Source: Devosia sp. FKR38 (GTDB lineage Bacteria > Pseudomonadota > Alphaproteobacteria > Rhizobiales > Devosiaceae). From it: 64,000 nt of DNA. The stretch is taken from positions 1,650,456 through 1,714,455 of the forward strand of contig NZ_STGC01000005.1 of NCBI RefSeq assembly GCF_005222805.1. Direction: 5' to 3'. The position numbers and the translations under genes were made by a program. Positions 52,248-63,250 of the stretch are shown in pieces. The notes under the pieces are model-generated. The model had not been told where the DNA came from and did no database searches. It saw nothing but the letters and a program-made list of their open reading frames with translations. Position 1 is the stretch's first letter, and every line of letters begins with the position of its first letter.

Positions 52248-53012
52248 ATGAACCGTCGACGCAAAATCTACGAGGGCAAGGCCAAGATCTTGTTCGAAGG
52301 TCCTGAGCCCGGCACTCTGGTTCAGTATTTCAAGGACGACACCACCGCCGGCGACGGCGCGCGTCATGAAATCATCGACGGCAAGGGCGTGCTGAACAAC
52401 CGGATTTCCGAATTCGTGTTCACCAAGCTGAACGGCCTGGGCATCCCGACTCACTTTATTCGCCGCATCAACATGCGCGAGCAGCTGATCAAGGAAGTCG
52501 AGATCATCCCGCTCGAGATCATCGTGCGCAATTTTGCTGCCGGCTCGCTGGTCAAGCGCCTGGGCCTCGAGCCCGGCACCCAGCTGCCCCGCTCGATCAT
52601 CGAATTCTGCTACAAGGATGATGCGCTGCATGATCCCATGGTCAGCGAAGAGCACATCACCGCCTTTGGCTGGGCCACCCCGGCTGAGCTCGACGACATC
52701 ATGAGCCTGGCCATCCGCGTCAATGATTTCCTCACGGGCCTCTTCATGGGCGTGGGCATCCAGCTGGTCGACTTCAAGATCGAATGCGGGCGCCTCTATG
52801 AGGGCGACCTGATGCGCATCGTGCTGGCCGACGAGATCAGCCCCGACAGCTGCCGTCTGTGGGACGTCAAGACCCGCAACAAGATGGACAAGGACCGCTT
52901 CCGCGAAAACCTCGGCGGCCTGATCGAAAACTACCGCGAAGTCGCCCAGCGCCTGGGCATTCTGGTGGAAACCGAAAATGCGCTGACCACCGGTCCGCGT
53001 CTCGTTCAGTAG
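52248..53012 (+). CDS. purC: SAICAR synthase
   Basis: This 254-residue enzyme joins CAIR and aspartate in purine synthesis. The motifs [56 protein letters not shown] and [12 protein letters not shown] are all intact. It starts the purine cluster, with purS 19 bases later. An intergenic region of 226 bases upstream separates it from the DUF1476 gene and must hold its promoter. Confidence 0.98.
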   Translation: MNRRRKIYEGKAKILFEGPEPGTLVQYFKDDTTAGDGARHEIIDGKGVLNNRISEFVFTKLNGLGIPTHFIRRINMREQLIKEVEIIPLEIIVRNFAAGSLVKRLGLEPGTQLPRSIIEFCYKDDALHDPMVSEEHITAFGWATPAELDDIMSLAIRVNDFLTGLFMGVGIQLVDFKIECGRLYEGDLMRIVLADEISPDSCRLWDVKTRNKMDKDRFRENLGGLIENYREVAQRLGILVETENALTTGPRLVQ

Positions 53013-53031
53013 TCTTTCGGAGCAGATGTCC

Positions 53032-53274
53032 ATGAAAGCCCGTGTCACCGTGACCCTCAAGGCCGGCGTTCTCGACCCCCAGGGCCAGGCGATCGAAGGA
53101 TCGCTGCGCGGCCTGGGCTTTCCCGGCGTGCAATCGGTGCGCCAGGGCAAGGTGTTTGACCTGGTGCTGGACGGCAATGATGTTGCCGCCGCCCGCGCCC
53201 AGCTGACTGCCATGTGCGACAAGCTGCTGGCCAATACCGTGATCGAAAACTACGCGATCGAAATCTCAAATTAA
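53032..53274 (+). CDS. purS: FGAR amidotransferase subunit PurS
   Basis: This 80-residue protein (MKARVTVTLKAGVLDPQGQA, later SLRGLGFPGVQSVRQGKVFD) is the small subunit of the three-part FGAR amidotransferase with PurQ and PurL. I chose ATG 53032 because GGAG lies nine bases before it; the ATG at 53026 would leave only three. It follows purC and is separated from purQ by five unrelated genes. Confidence 0.95.
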   Translation: MKARVTVTLKAGVLDPQGQAIEGSLRGLGFPGVQSVRQGKVFDLVLDGNDVAAARAQLTAMCDKLLANTVIENYAIEISN

Positions 53275-53281
53275 CGCTTAA

Positions 53282-53413
53282 ATGCGACAACTCACGACGC
53301 GCCAAGACGTGGTGCTGGATCCCCTGACGATGCTTAAAATCATTTCTCTGTCTGTGATGTTCATCGCTTCGCTCGGCCTGCTGTTCGCGGCCTATGCCTC
53401 GGTCCCGGTCTGA
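53282..53413 (+). CDS. Possible 43-residue membrane peptide
   Basis: The frame from ATG 53282 encodes MRQLTTRQDVVLDPLTMLKI followed by one hydrophobic segment (SLSVMFIASLGLLFAAYASV). It begins seven bases after the purS stop. No clear ribosome-binding site supports it; an inner ATG at 53330 would give only 27 residues. It may be a small membrane protein or a chance frame. Confidence 0.35.
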   Translation: MRQLTTRQDVVLDPLTMLKIISLSVMFIASLGLLFAAYASVPV

Positions 53414-53513
53414 CGCGCAAGCGCGCGATTGCATTCAAAAAAACGCTGTACCGCCAGCGGAATGATCCTTTGTTAACTTCGATTGGCTAGCGTCCAACCA
53501 TCTTGAGTTCAGG

Positions 53514-53999
53514 TTGGTGCTGGCTTTGTCTGTGGTCGCATTCGGACGTTACCTGGTGTCGGCCGGCGCAGCCACCGTGGTGGATGTGGGGCTGGTCCAG
53601 CTGCTGCTTGCCATCAGCCTGGCCAGCAACCCGCTCGCCTACGCCGGCATCATCGTGCTGGGCGCCTTGGCCGGCATGGCCGTCAACTTTCTGCTCTCCC
53701 GCCGATTCGTCTTTGCTGCCGACAGCCGCGCCGCCCATCGCCAGCTGCTGAGCTTCGTGCTGGTCTCTCTGAGCACGCTGCTGCTGCGCCTGGTCCTGGC
53801 CTTTGCGCTGATTCAGCTCTTCGCCCTGCCCCTCTTCGGCTGGCTCAGCAATCTCCCCATCGACGCCGCCCCCGAGCGCTTCGCCCATCTGGGCGCCGTG
53901 GTCGTGGTGACCCTCTATTCGTTTTTCGCGCACAAGCACGTCTCCTTTGCCGGCGGCGTCAGGGCGCTTCTTTCCAGCAAGGCAGTTGTGCGCCCATGA
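53514..53999 (+). CDS. GtrA-family membrane protein
   Basis: This protein of about 161 residues has four membrane segments and the GtrA pattern ([22 protein letters not shown], later [18 protein letters not shown], and a KHVSF end). GtrA proteins are associated with flipping undecaprenyl-phosphate-sugar for surface glycan modification. The exact start is unclear: TTG 53514 or GTG 53517 follow a weak AGG. It overlaps the next gene by four bases and opens a glycan cassette inside the purine cluster. Confidence 0.8.
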   Translation: MVLALSVVAFGRYLVSAGAATVVDVGLVQLLLAISLASNPLAYAGIIVLGALAGMAVNFLLSRRFVFAADSRAAHRQLLSFVLVSLSTLLLRLVLAFALIQLFALPLFGWLSNLPIDAAPERFAHLGAVVVVTLYSFFAHKHVSFAGGVRALLSSKAVVRP

Positions 54000-55480
54000 A
54001 TGTCCAGACCCTGATCATCGGTGCCGGCCCGGCCGGCCTCACCACGGCCTATGAACTGACCAAGGCCGGCCGGTCCGTGGCCATCGTCGAGCGCGACCCG
54101 GTCTATGTGGGCGGCATTTCCCGCACGGTGAACTACAAGGGCTATCGCTTCGACATCGGCGGCCACCGCTTCTTCTCCAAGAGCGCCGAGGTCGAGGCCT
54201 GGTGGACCGAGATCATGGGCGACGAACTGCTGGTCCGCCCGCGGTCGAGCCGCATCTATTACAATGGCAAGCTGTTCGACTATCCGCTGCGCGCCGCCGA
54301 TGCGCTGACCAAGCTGGGGCCGGTCGAGGCGCTGCGCTGTGTGCTGTCCTATGGCTGGGCCCGCATCCGCCCCTATCAGAACGTCGTCAGCTTCGAGCAA
54401 TGGGTGGTCAACAAGTTCGGCCGGCGCCTGTTCGAGATCTTCTTCAAGACCTATACCGAGAAGGTCTGGGGCATGGATTGCGCTGATATTTCAGCCGATT
54501 GGGCCGCACAGCGCATCAAGGGGCTCGATCTCTATACCGCCATCATCCAGAGCCTGGGCCTGGGCAAGACGCCGGCCGAGGGCGAAGGCGTCATCAAAAC
54601 GCTGATCAACAGCTTCCGCTACCCCCGCCTCGGCCCCGGCCTGATGTGGGAACGCGCCCGCGACAAGATCCTCGCCCAGGGCGGTCAGGTGATGATGGGC
54701 TCGTCCATCACTGCCATCAGCCAGCATGCCGAAACCGGCAAATGGGTGGCCATTGTCACTGACGCAGAGGGCAAGGAAACCAAGGTCACCGCCGACCATC
54801 TGGTCTCGACCGCCGCCATCAATGAACTGGTGCGCATGCTGGGCGTCGATGACGAACCGGCCGTGGCCGCCGCCAGCGCCGGTCTGCGCTATCGCGATTT
54901 CCTCATCGTCGGGCTGATCCTGCGCGGCAAGGAGAGCTTTGACGACAACTGGATCTATATCCACGACCCCAGCGTCAAAGTTGGCCGCATCCAGAACTTC
55001 AAGTCCTGGTCGCCCGATATGGTGCCCGATCCGGACACCGCCTGCTATGGCATGGAATATTTCTGCAATGCCGGTGACGAAACCTGGGACATGAGCGATG
55101 CGGACCTGATCGCCCGCGCCAAGCGCGAGATCGGCCAGCTCGGCCTCGCCAGCCCCGAGGACATTGTCGATGGCGCGGTGGTGCGCCAGCCCAAGGCCTA
55201 TCCGGTCTATGACGACACCTACAAGATCAATGTCGACACCATCACCGAAGGCCTCGAATCGCGCTTCACCAATTTGCATCTGGCCGGCCGCAACGGCATG
55301 CACAAATATAACAATCAGGACCATGCCATGATGACCGGCATGCTGACGGCCCGCAATATTATGGCCGGGCGCAAGGCCTTTGACGTCTGGGGTGTCAACG
55401 AGGACGCCGACTACCACGAGGGCGGGGCGGCGGGTGCGGACAAGATCGAGGAACGCCTTGTCCCCCGTCGCATCGCCTGA
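53996..55480 (+). CDS. NAD(P)/FAD-dependent oxidoreductase (UDP-galactopyranose-mutase-like)
   Basis: This 494-residue flavoprotein has the FAD motif [15 protein letters not shown] near residue 7, [21 protein letters not shown], and later [18 protein letters not shown] and [20 protein letters not shown]. This is the layout of the amine oxidase/UDP-galactopyranose mutase-like group found with glycosyltransferases. It probably modifies a sugar nucleotide or lipid-linked sugar. The start overlaps the GtrA stop by four bases and the next gene overlaps its own end, so the three form a coupled unit. Confidence 0.85.
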   Translation: MNVQTLIIGAGPAGLTTAYELTKAGRSVAIVERDPVYVGGISRTVNYKGYRFDIGGHRFFSKSAEVEAWWTEIMGDELLVRPRSSRIYYNGKLFDYPLRAADALTKLGPVEALRCVLSYGWARIRPYQNVVSFEQWVVNKFGRRLFEIFFKTYTEKVWGMDCADISADWAAQRIKGLDLYTAIIQSLGLGKTPAEGEGVIKTLINSFRYPRLGPGLMWERARDKILAQGGQVMMGSSITAISQHAETGKWVAIVTDAEGKETKVTADHLVSTAAINELVRMLGVDDEPAVAAASAGLRYRDFLIVGLILRGKESFDDNWIYIHDPSVKVGRIQNFKSWSPDMVPDPDTACYGMEYFCNAGDETWDMSDADLIARAKREIGQLGLASPEDIVDGAVVRQPKAYPVYDDTYKINVDTITEGLESRFTNLHLAGRNGMHKYNNQDHAMMTGMLTARNIMAGRKAFDVWGVNEDADYHEGGAAGADKIEERLVPRRIA

Positions 55481-56831
55481 GGCCAGCCCTGCGGCGACGC
55501 CAGCCAGGATCAGCATCCCGGACCGCATCCTCACCATCGTGGTGGTGCTGGCCTATATCGTCCTGCAGATTGCCCTGGCGGTCGCCCATGACCCCTGGCG
55601 CGACGAGGCCCAGGCCTGGCTCTGGGCGCAGTCATTGGCTACGCCCATGGAATTCTTCGCCATTCCCGGTGAGGGGCATCCCCCGCTCTGGTACTGGCTG
55701 CTGCGCGGGCTTTCGCTGGTCACCGACTTCAACCACGCCCGCTATTTCTCAACGCTTGTTGCCATCGGCAATGCCATTCTGCTCGCCCGCCTGCTCCGTG
55801 GCGAACTGCTGCTGCTGATCGTGCTGCTGTTCTCCCATGTTGTGGCGCAATCCTGGGGCCACAACTTCCGTCCCTATGGCCTGGTGCTCACCGCCGTGCT
55901 GGGAGCCATGCTGCTGCAGCGCCAAGGTCGCCCGATAGCGGCCACATGGGTGATGGCATTGTCCTGCGGACTGCACTTCTTTGCCGGCTTCCTGTTCGGC
56001 TTCTGGCTGCTCCACCAGCTCCATCGCGGCACGCGGCTCAGTGCCCTTGTGGGTCCGGCCCTCCTCGGCATGCTGTTTGGCGTCAGTGCCCTCGTCTCGG
56101 GCATGGGTAATCCTGAAGGCGTCCCCGCAAGCACCGGCGTGTTCAAGTTGATCGCCTACAACCTGGCCTGGCCCATGACCTGGCCAGATTTGCGCCTCTG
56201 GCCCGCCGCCGTGCTGACGGTCGCCCTGCTCTGCTACGGCCTGTGGCGCGACAAGTTTACCCTGATTTCCCTGCTCGCTCTCACCACCGTTTTCGCCGTC
56301 GGCTCCGCCGTGGTCTATGGCCAATCGCCCTGGCATTCGGCGTTCATGATGATGCTGGCCGTCATGGCTTTCCTCTTCGCAGGGCCTGCCGCCCGACGCT
56401 GGGTGCTGGTGGTCTTGCTGTTGCCCCAAGTGGTGGCCGGCACTGTCGTGTCCGCCGTTCGGCTAGGCGATCCGATCTGGAGCAAGCCCGACCTCTACGC
56501 AGTGATCGCCGCCGATGCCGGGCCGAGCTTTGACCCATCCCGCCAGCTCATCGCCTGGCAGGATTTCAACCTGTCCACGGCAGCCGCCATCCATGGCATC
56601 ACATACATCAGCGGTAACAATGGCGAGCGTCTCGGCCCCGTCGACTGGCGCAGGCGCACCGAGTATGCCGTCGATCCGGTGCTGACCACCACGCCCAGGC
56701 CCTATTGGCTGGTGTGCGGCAAGTGCGCGCGTGCCCTGTCGGTGATCATGACTGCCGGGCTCCACCCCTCCCGGCTGGCCAGCACTGTCATTGCCGATGA
56801 CGGCCCCCTCTCCGCCTATCGGATCGACTGA
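55458..56831 (+). CDS. Polytopic membrane protein, GT-C-like glycosyltransferase
   Basis: This 457-residue protein has about ten membrane segments. Near the N-terminus the motif [15 protein letters not shown], with Asp and Glu in the first periplasmic loop, is the hallmark of lipid-sugar-dependent GT-C transferases of the GT39/ArnT type. The C-terminal quarter is soluble. The TTG at 55458 is the likely start because GAGGA lies five bases upstream, overlapping the previous gene by 23 bases; no ATG fits. It would transfer a sugar from a lipid carrier to a surface acceptor. Confidence 0.75.
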   Translation: MSPVASPEASPAATPARISIPDRILTIVVVLAYIVLQIALAVAHDPWRDEAQAWLWAQSLATPMEFFAIPGEGHPPLWYWLLRGLSLVTDFNHARYFSTLVAIGNAILLARLLRGELLLLIVLLFSHVVAQSWGHNFRPYGLVLTAVLGAMLLQRQGRPIAATWVMALSCGLHFFAGFLFGFWLLHQLHRGTRLSALVGPALLGMLFGVSALVSGMGNPEGVPASTGVFKLIAYNLAWPMTWPDLRLWPAAVLTVALLCYGLWRDKFTLISLLALTTVFAVGSAVVYGQSPWHSAFMMMLAVMAFLFAGPAARRWVLVVLLLPQVVAGTVVSAVRLGDPIWSKPDLYAVIAADAGPSFDPSRQLIAWQDFNLSTAAAIHGITYISGNNGERLGPVDWRRRTEYAVDPVLTTTPRPYWLVCGKCARALSVIMTAGLHPSRLASTVIADDGPLSAYRID

Positions 56832-56962
56832 TCCAAACCGCAGCCCCCCATTAGCCGAGCGCTTACCATAGCCGCAGATCAGCCCGTTCCCGCGGCCTCG
56901 CGTTAGCCAGATGGCAGGCAAGCCGGCCTAGGCTGCGCCCCAAATGCAGGGAGTGCAGAACC

Positions 56963-58036
56963 ATGGGTGAGCAGACCGAGCGGATGGCCTGGGTGGATAT
57001 GGCCAAGGGCCTATCCATTTTTCTGGTGGTCATGATGTATGCCGCCTCCAGCGTGGGCGAGGACACCGGCGGCGTCGGCGCCTTCCATTGGGCCATTGCC
57101 TTTGCCACCCCCTTCCGCATGCCCGAGTTCTTCATGATCTCGGGCCTGTTCCTCGCCCGCGTCATCGATCGGCCCTGGCCGCTCTTCGCCGATCGCCGCG
57201 TGGTGCATTACCTTTATTTCTACGCCCTCTGGGCCGTGATCCACATCGTGTTCAAGGTCGGCCTGCTCGCCGCCGATCCATTGGGCGCCATCGAGCAACT
57301 GGCCTGGGCCGTGATCCAGCCCTATGGCGTGCTGTGGTTCATCTATCTGCTGGCCGTGGTCGGCGCCGTCACCAAGCTGATGCACAGCCTCAAGGCCCCG
57401 GTCTGGGCGGTGTTTGGCGTGGGCGCGATCCTGCAGATGTCCGCTGTCCACACCGGCAGCTATCTGGTCGACCAGTTCGCCGCCTATTTCGTCTTCTTCT
57501 ATGCCGGCTATGTGCTGGCCCCGCTGCTGTTCCGCCTCGCCGACTGGGCACTCGACCATGCCGTCGCGGCGGTCGCCGGCATTGCCGTCTGGGCCGCCAT
57601 CAATGCGGCGCTGGTCTTCTCGCCCGGCTTTGCCATGCACCCCATTCACCCGCAGATGGGCTTTGGCGGCCTGCCCGGCCTGCATTTGCTGCTCGCCATA
57701 GTCGGCACGGCGGCGCTCTGCACCCTTGCGGCGCTGCTCACCCGCCTGCCCGCCATGGATTGGCTGCGCTGGCTGGGCAGCAAGTCGCTGGTCATCTATG
57801 TCGCCTTCGTGCTGCCCATGGGCATTGCCCGCACGTTGCTGATCAAGCTGGGCCTGATCGAGCCGACCGTGCTGACCTTTGCCATCATGGCCATCGCCAT
57901 CATCGCCCCGCTGGTGCTCTATTGGCTGGTGCTGCGCACCGGCCTGGGCGGCTTCCTGTTCGAGCGGCCGGCCTGGGCACATCTGCCCGGCACCAGCCGC
58001 CCGCGCAACGCTGCGGCGCCCTCGGCCGCCGAGTAG
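56963..58036 (+). CDS. Acyltransferase family (acyltransferase-3/ExoZ-like) membrane protein
   Basis: This 357-residue protein has about ten membrane segments. It starts [20 protein letters not shown] and has [21 protein letters not shown], a pattern matching the acyltransferase-3 group that O-acetylates exopolysaccharides. The charged residues in the first and third helices match the active-site positions of that family. It follows the GT-C-like gene after 131 bases and precedes purQ by 109 bases, so it may belong to the same glycan cassette. Confidence 0.83.
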   Translation: MGEQTERMAWVDMAKGLSIFLVVMMYAASSVGEDTGGVGAFHWAIAFATPFRMPEFFMISGLFLARVIDRPWPLFADRRVVHYLYFYALWAVIHIVFKVGLLAADPLGAIEQLAWAVIQPYGVLWFIYLLAVVGAVTKLMHSLKAPVWAVFGVGAILQMSAVHTGSYLVDQFAAYFVFFYAGYVLAPLLFRLADWALDHAVAAVAGIAVWAAINAALVFSPGFAMHPIHPQMGFGGLPGLHLLLAIVGTAALCTLAALLTRLPAMDWLRWLGSKSLVIYVAFVLPMGIARTLLIKLGLIEPTVLTFAIMAIAIIAPLVLYWLVLRTGLGGFLFERPAWAHLPGTSRPRNAAAPSAAE

Positions 58037-58145
58037 GCCGCTTCCGGCCAGCCAAGGCCGGGAAAGGGCGATCTCGGCCCTTGCCTTTTGCGCCAAGACT
58101 CACCAAAAGAGCCTCGCAACACCCGACATCAGCGAGGACAAGCCG

Positions 58146-58814
58146 ATGAAATCCGCCGTCATCGTGTTCCCCGGACTCAACCGTGACCGCGACATGATCG
58201 CGGCCCTGACCAAGGTGTCCGGCACCGCCCCCGCCATTGTCTGGCATCAGGATGCCGAGATCCCCGATGTGGACCTCATCGTCATCCCCGGCGGCTTCTC
58301 CTATGGCGATTATCTGCGCTGCGGCGCCATTGCCGCCCGCTCGCCCATCATGGACATCGTCCGCGCCCGCGCCGCATCCGGCGTCAAGGTGCTGGGCGTC
58401 TGCAACGGCTTCCAGATCCTGATCGAGGCCGGTCTCCTCCCCGGCGCGCTGATGCGCAATACCTCGCTCAAATTCGTCTGCCGCGAGGTCAAGCTCGAGG
58501 TGACCAATGCGGACACAGCCTTCACCCGCGGCTATACCCAGGGCCAGATCATCCGCTGCCCCGTCGCCCATCACGACGGCAATTACTTTGCCGATGCCGA
58601 CACGCTTGCCCGCCTCGAAGGCGATGGCCGCGTCGCCTTCCGCTATGCCGAAGGCACCAATCCCAATGGCTCGATCAACGATATCGCCGGCATCTTCAAC
58701 GAAGCCAAGAACGTGCTCGGCCTGATGCCGCATCCGGAAAACCTCATCGAGGCCGCGCATGGCGGTGACGACGGGCGAGCGCTGTTCTCGGGGCTGCTGG
58801 GCGCAGCAGCCTGA
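58146..58814 (+). CDS. purQ: FGAR amidotransferase glutaminase subunit PurQ
   Basis: This 222-residue class I glutaminase supplies ammonia to PurL. The catalytic Cys86 is in [15 protein letters not shown], with the His and Glu in [29 protein letters not shown] is the oxyanion-side motif. GAGGA lies eight bases before ATG 58146. It is two bases away from the Pr6Pr membrane gene, so the pair may be co-translated; PurS and PurL are encoded nearby. Confidence 0.97.
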   Translation: MKSAVIVFPGLNRDRDMIAALTKVSGTAPAIVWHQDAEIPDVDLIVIPGGFSYGDYLRCGAIAARSPIMDIVRARAASGVKVLGVCNGFQILIEAGLLPGALMRNTSLKFVCREVKLEVTNADTAFTRGYTQGQIIRCPVAHHDGNYFADADTLARLEGDGRVAFRYAEGTNPNGSINDIAGIFNEAKNVLGLMPHPENLIEAAHGGDDGRALFSGLLGAAA

Positions 58815-58815
58815 G

Positions 58816-59457
58816 ATGAACCCGCGCCGCCTGCTCACCCATTTGGGACTGCTGTGTGGCGCTGGCGGGCTGGTGCTGCAGTTCTGCCTGTCAATCCCCG
58901 CCTATCTGGCCGCCGGCCGCGATGTGCCCGGGGCTCTGGGGACCTTCTTTGCCTATTACACCATCCTCACCAATATCGTGCTGGTGCTGATCTACCTGTC
59001 CGAAATCCTGGGCGCACGTTGGCTCAGCCCGTTCCGCACGCCCCAGGTTCGCGGCATGATGGCCGCCTGCATCACGCTGGTCGGCCTCTATGTCTATCTT
59101 GTGCTGCGCCACCTGACCGCGCTCGATGGCCTGTTCCTGGTCGCCGACAATCTGCTGCACTATGTCTGCCCACTGCTGTACCTGATGTGGTGGCTGGCGG
59201 GCGTGCGTCATGGCCAATTGCGCTGGACCGACCTGCCCATGATGGTTGCGCCGACGCTGGTCTATTTCGTCTATGTCATGGCCCGCGGCGTCTGGGTGCA
59301 GGAATATCCCTATCCCATCCTCAACGCGCTCAAGCTGGGCTATGCTGGTGTCCTGTTCAACGCCGCCGGCATGACGCTGGCACTGGCAGCATTGCTTGCC
59401 CTGGTGATCGGGCTGGACCAGACCATGGGGCGGCAGCAAGGGAGTGCCCATGACTGA
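58816..59457 (+). CDS. Pr6Pr family membrane protein
   Basis: This 213-residue protein has six membrane helices. Its segments FFAYYTILTNIVLVLIYLSE, YVYLVLRHLTALDG, then NLLHYVCPLLYLMWWLAG and YPYPILNALKLGYAGVLFN match the Pr6Pr (FAR-17a/AIG1-related) integral membrane group. The conserved Thr/Asn and His residues of that fold, which in AIG1-type enzymes form a lipid-hydrolase site, are visible. It starts one base after purQ and overlaps the next gene by eight bases. Confidence 0.85.
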   Translation: MNPRRLLTHLGLLCGAGGLVLQFCLSIPAYLAAGRDVPGALGTFFAYYTILTNIVLVLIYLSEILGARWLSPFRTPQVRGMMAACITLVGLYVYLVLRHLTALDGLFLVADNLLHYVCPLLYLMWWLAGVRHGQLRWTDLPMMVAPTLVYFVYVMARGVWVQEYPYPILNALKLGYAGVLFNAAGMTLALAALLALVIGLDQTMGRQQGSAHD

Positions 59458-60052
59458 GCATCGCTTGACCCTGGCCATCCTGGTGTTCGAAGGGGTGGAA
59501 GAACTCGATTTCGTCGGCCCCTGGGAAGTCTTCACCATGGCCCGCTCGCTGGGCGCCCCCGTCGATGTCTATACCGTCGGCTGGCGCGAGCGCGCCATCA
59601 CCTGCGCCAAGGGCCTGCATATCACCGCCGACCTCGCCTTTGCCGACCGGCCCGAGGCCGACATCGTGCTGATCCCCGGCGGACGCGGCACCCGCGCGCT
59701 GGCCCAGGATGACGCCTTCAACGCCGAAATTCGCCCCTATCTGGCCAGTGCCAAATGGCAGACCTCGGTCTGCACCGGCTCGACCCTTTTGGCCCGCGCC
59801 GGCTTCCTCGAAGGCCGCCAGGCCACCACCCACCATGGGGCGCTCGATTTCCTGCGCGCCCATGCGCCGCACACCTATATTCTCAACCAGCGCTTCGTGC
59901 ACGACGGCAACGTCGTCACCTCAGCCGGCGTCTCTGCCGGCATCGACATGTCCCTGTGGCTCGTGGGCCACCTCTTCGGCCAGGACATGGCCCGCTCGAC
60001 CCAGACGCAAATGGAATATTTTCCAGAGCCGCCCTACGGAAACCCTGTTTGA
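59450..60052 (+). CDS. DJ-1/PfpI family protein
   Basis: This 200-residue protein has the class I glutamine-amidotransferase-like fold. It begins [20 protein letters not shown], then [15 protein letters not shown] and the nucleophile elbow [15 protein letters not shown] with a Cys. These suggest an isonitrile-hydratase or GATase-domain subfamily member. GGGAG stands five bases before ATG 59450. The start overlaps the Pr6Pr gene and its stop overlaps the purL ATG by one base, so it is coupled to purL. Its role in this setting is unknown. Confidence 0.87.
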   Translation: MTEHRLTLAILVFEGVEELDFVGPWEVFTMARSLGAPVDVYTVGWRERAITCAKGLHITADLAFADRPEADIVLIPGGRGTRALAQDDAFNAEIRPYLASAKWQTSVCTGSTLLARAGFLEGRQATTHHGALDFLRAHAPHTYILNQRFVHDGNVVTSAGVSAGIDMSLWLVGHLFGQDMARSTQTQMEYFPEPPYGNPV

Positions 60053-62286
60053 TGACCATCCCCAATGACATCGTGATTACGCCCCAGCTCATCGCCGATC
60101 ATGGCCTCAAGCCGGAGGAATACCAGAAGATCCTCGATCTGATCGGGCGTGAACCCACCTATACCGAGCTGGGCATCTTCTCGGCGATGTGGAACGAGCA
60201 CTGCTCCTACAAATCGTCCAAGAAATGGCTCAAGACCCTACCCACCAGCGGGCCGCGCGTCATCCAGGGCCCCGGCGAAAACGCCGGCGTGGTCGACATC
60301 GGTGATGGCCAGGCGATCGTCTTCAAGATGGAATCGCACAACCACCCCAGCTTCATCGAGCCCTACCAGGGCGCCGGCACCGGCATGGGCGGCATCCTGC
60401 GCGATGTGTTCACCATGGGCGCCCGTCCCGTTGCGGCCATGAACGCGCTGCGCTTTGGTTCGCCCGACCATGAAAAGACCCGCCATCTCGTGTCCGGCGT
60501 CGTCGCCGGCATCGGCGGCTATGGCAATGCCTTTGGCGTGCCCACCGTGGGCGGCGAAGTCGAGTTCGACGAGCGCTACAACGGCAATATCCTGGTCAAT
60601 GCCTTTGCGGCGGGCCTGGCCGATACCGACAAGATCTTCTACTCCAAGGCCGAAGGCGTCGGCCTGCCGGTGGTCTATCTGGGCGCCAAGACCGGCCGCG
60701 ACGGCGTCGGCGGCGCCACCATGGCCTCGGCCGAATTCGGCGACGACATCGAAGAAAAGCGCCCCACCGTGCAGGTCGGCGACCCCTTCACCGAAAAGCG
60801 CCTGCTCGAAGCGTGCCTCGAACTGATGGCCACCGGCGCCGTCATCGCCATCCAGGACATGGGCGCGGCGGGCCTGACCTGCTCGGCCGTCGAAATGGGC
60901 GCCAAGGGTGACCTGGGCATCGAGCTCGACCTCGACAAGGTGCCGGTGCGCGAAACCCACATGACCCCCTATGAGATGATGCTCAGCGAATCCCAGGAGC
61001 GCATGCTCATGGTGCTGCATCCCGCAAAGGAAGCCGAGGCCCGCGCCGTTTTCGTCAAATGGGAACTCGACTTCGCCACCGTGGGCAAGACCACGGACGA
61101 TCTGCGCTTCCGCGTGCTGTTCCAGGGCGATGAAGTCGCCAATCTGCCGATCAAGGAACTGGGCGACGAAGCCCCCGAATATGATCGCCCCTGGACGCCC
61201 TCCGTCCCCGCCGCGCCCCTGGCCGCTGGCGACGTGCCGCAGATGGACGTGGCCGATGCCCTGCTCGCCCTGATGGGCAGCCACCAGGTGAGCTCGCGCC
61301 GCTGGGTCTATGAGCAGTACGATACCCTGATCCAGGGCAATTCCATGCAGCGCCCCGGCGGCGATGCCGGCGTCATCCGCGTCGATGGCCACCCCACCAA
61401 GGGCCTGGCCTTCACCTCGGACGTCAACCCGCGCTATTGCGAGGCCGATCCCTTCGAGGGCGGCAAGCAGGCCGTGGCCGAAGCCTGGCGCAACCTGACC
61501 GCCACCGGCGCCGAGCCGCTGGCCGCCACCGACAATCTCAACTTCGGCAATCCCGAACGCCCCGAAATCATGAGCCAGCTCGTCCATGCCATCAAGGGCA
61601 TCGGCGAGGCCTGCAAGGCACTCGATTTCCCCATCGTCTCGGGCAATGTCAGCCTCTACAACGAGACCAACGGCCGCGGCATCCTGCCCACCCCCACCAT
61701 TGGTGGCGTGGGCCTGCTGCCCGACTGGAGCCAGATGGCCCGCATCGGCTTTGCCGCTGCCAACCAGCCCATCCTGCTGATCGGCGGCCCGGCCGAACGC
61801 GGCACGCATCTGGGGCAGTCGATTTATTTGCGCGACCTCTTCGGCCGCCGTGACGGTTCGGCGCCGCATGTTGACCTCGCCGCCGAGCGCAAGGCCGGCG
61901 ATTTCGTCCGCGGCCTCATCCGCTCGGGCGTCGTCACTGCCTGCCACGATCTCTCCGATGGTGGCCTGGGCGTCGGCCTGGCGGAAATGGCCATTGCCTC
62001 GGGCATCGGCGCTGCCGTCACCGGCATTGCCGGCCACGATCCGGTGCTGGAATTCTTCGGCGAGGACCAGGGCCGCTATCTGCTCACCGTCAACCTCGAC
62101 CCGCAGGGCGACGCCATCAAGGCACTGTGGGACGAAGCCCGCGACAAGGGCATTGCCTGCGCCTGGATCGGCTCGACCGGCGGCACCGATCTGGTGCTCG
62201 GCGGCAGCCGCGCTGTCCCGGTCGCCGACCTCAAGGCCGCCCATGAGGGCTGGTTCCCCACCTACATGGATGGTGCGGCGGCATAG
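60052..62286 (+). CDS. purL: FGAR amidotransferase large subunit PurL
   Basis: This 744-residue ATP-dependent synthetase converts FGAR to FGAM with PurQ and PurS. The motifs [65 protein letters not shown] and [12 protein letters not shown] are intact. The length matches the small PurL form, which needs separate PurQ and PurS subunits. The start overlaps the DJ-1 stop by one base. A secreted protein and bolA follow it. Confidence 0.98.
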   Translation: MTIPNDIVITPQLIADHGLKPEEYQKILDLIGREPTYTELGIFSAMWNEHCSYKSSKKWLKTLPTSGPRVIQGPGENAGVVDIGDGQAIVFKMESHNHPSFIEPYQGAGTGMGGILRDVFTMGARPVAAMNALRFGSPDHEKTRHLVSGVVAGIGGYGNAFGVPTVGGEVEFDERYNGNILVNAFAAGLADTDKIFYSKAEGVGLPVVYLGAKTGRDGVGGATMASAEFGDDIEEKRPTVQVGDPFTEKRLLEACLELMATGAVIAIQDMGAAGLTCSAVEMGAKGDLGIELDLDKVPVRETHMTPYEMMLSESQERMLMVLHPAKEAEARAVFVKWELDFATVGKTTDDLRFRVLFQGDEVANLPIKELGDEAPEYDRPWTPSVPAAPLAAGDVPQMDVADALLALMGSHQVSSRRWVYEQYDTLIQGNSMQRPGGDAGVIRVDGHPTKGLAFTSDVNPRYCEADPFEGGKQAVAEAWRNLTATGAEPLAATDNLNFGNPERPEIMSQLVHAIKGIGEACKALDFPIVSGNVSLYNETNGRGILPTPTIGGVGLLPDWSQMARIGFAAANQPILLIGGPAERGTHLGQSIYLRDLFGRRDGSAPHVDLAAERKAGDFVRGLIRSGVVTACHDLSDGGLGVGLAEMAIASGIGAAVTGIAGHDPVLEFFGEDQGRYLLTVNLDPQGDAIKALWDEARDKGIACAWIGSTGGTDLVLGGSRAVPVADLKAAHEGWFPTYMDGAAA

Positions 62287-62360
62287 TTCAGCTTCCGCCT
62301 TATCTCTGCCGCTCTTTGGAGTGTTCTCATTCCGGGAGCGGCAATCGACTGGAGACGACA

Positions 62361-62927
62361 ATGAACCTGAAACCGGCAATCGGCTGCCTGGCAGCCATCA
62401 CTCTGTTTTGCATGCCGGTGGCAGCTCAGGAGCAGACGGTCAATATCACCGGCTCGCCCCTGCCCGATCAGCCCTATACGCTGATCTATCCCACCCCCAT
62501 GATGGCGACCGCCGAGGCCGGTGGTCCGCTGACCATCAACCACCCCGATATTCCGCTGCAGTGCATCCTGACCGTGGTGCCCGCCGATGATGCAGGCTGG
62601 ACTGCCGAGGGCGCCCTGGCCGCGCTCGACGATGCCGCCGTCACGCAGGGCTGGTCGGCCACGCTTCCGGGCTTCGCGCTGACCAACAAGGCCGTCACCG
62701 CCTATCAGAGCAATCCGGCCCTGATGTACGAGGGCACCAGCACCGATTCGCCCCAGGGCGTGCCGCTGACCGTGGTCCACACCGAGACCGTGGCCGAGGG
62801 CAATGGCTATACGCTCGACTGCATCTATGCCACCGAGGCGGCCGCCAATGCCCGCCCGATCGTGGATTACGTGCTGGCCAATTTCTCCACCCAGCAGGAC
62901 GCCGAGCCCGTCGCCCCGGCGCAATAG
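62361..62927 (+). CDS. Secreted protein of unknown function
   Basis: This 188-residue exported protein has a signal peptide (MNLKPAIGCLAAITLFCMPV, ending near VAAQEQ) and a beta-rich mature part with two Cys (PLQCILTVV and TLDCIYATE) likely to form a disulfide. I recognise no family. GGAG lies seven bases before the ATG. It sits between purL and bolA, which are close neighbours in many relatives, so it may be an insertion in this lineage. Confidence 0.78.
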   Translation: MNLKPAIGCLAAITLFCMPVAAQEQTVNITGSPLPDQPYTLIYPTPMMATAEAGGPLTINHPDIPLQCILTVVPADDAGWTAEGALAALDDAAVTQGWSATLPGFALTNKAVTAYQSNPALMYEGTSTDSPQGVPLTVVHTETVAEGNGYTLDCIYATEAAANARPIVDYVLANFSTQQDAEPVAPAQ

Positions 62928-63013
62928 CGCCCCGCGATATTGAAGCCCTGTCCCCCGCATGCCATATCATGAGCCATGCTGGCACTTGGCCGGCGGCGAC
63001 AAGGAGATGAGCC

Positions 63014-63247
63014 ATGCCCATGGATGCCAGCGAGATCGAACGCCGGATCAAGGCGGCCCTGCCGGACGCCGATATCGAGATTCGCGACCTGGCCGGTGAC
63101 GGCGACCATTGGGCCGCCACCGTCAAATCCGAGCAGTTCCGCGGCAAGACCCGCGTGCAGCAGCACAAGCTGGTCTATGAATCGCTGCAGGGCGATATGG
63201 GCGGCGCGCTGCATGCCCTGGCGCTGCAGACCGTCGTGCCGGACTGA
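63014..63247 (+). CDS. BolA-family protein
   Basis: This 77-residue protein (MPMDASEIERRIKAALPDAD, later WAATVKSEQFRGKTRVQQHK) has the BolA fold, with the conserved His in VQQHKLVYESL expected to bind an iron-sulfur cluster with a monothiol glutaredoxin. It is closest to the IbaG/BolA2-type short form. AAGGAG lies seven to eight bases before the ATG. It is three bases from the following gene, so they are likely co-transcribed. Confidence 0.93.
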   Translation: MPMDASEIERRIKAALPDADIEIRDLAGDGDHWAATVKSEQFRGKTRVQQHKLVYESLQGDMGGALHALALQTVVPD

Positions 63248-63250
63248 CCC

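Noticed and set aside
59755-60051. Extended N-terminus for purL starting at 59755
   Set aside because: The added sequence overlaps the DJ-1 gene in another frame; PurL aligns naturally from ATG 60052, which overlaps the DJ-1 stop.
60238-62379. Minus-strand open frame of 713 codons
   Set aside because: It is the shadow of purL, whose motifs are intact on the plus strand.
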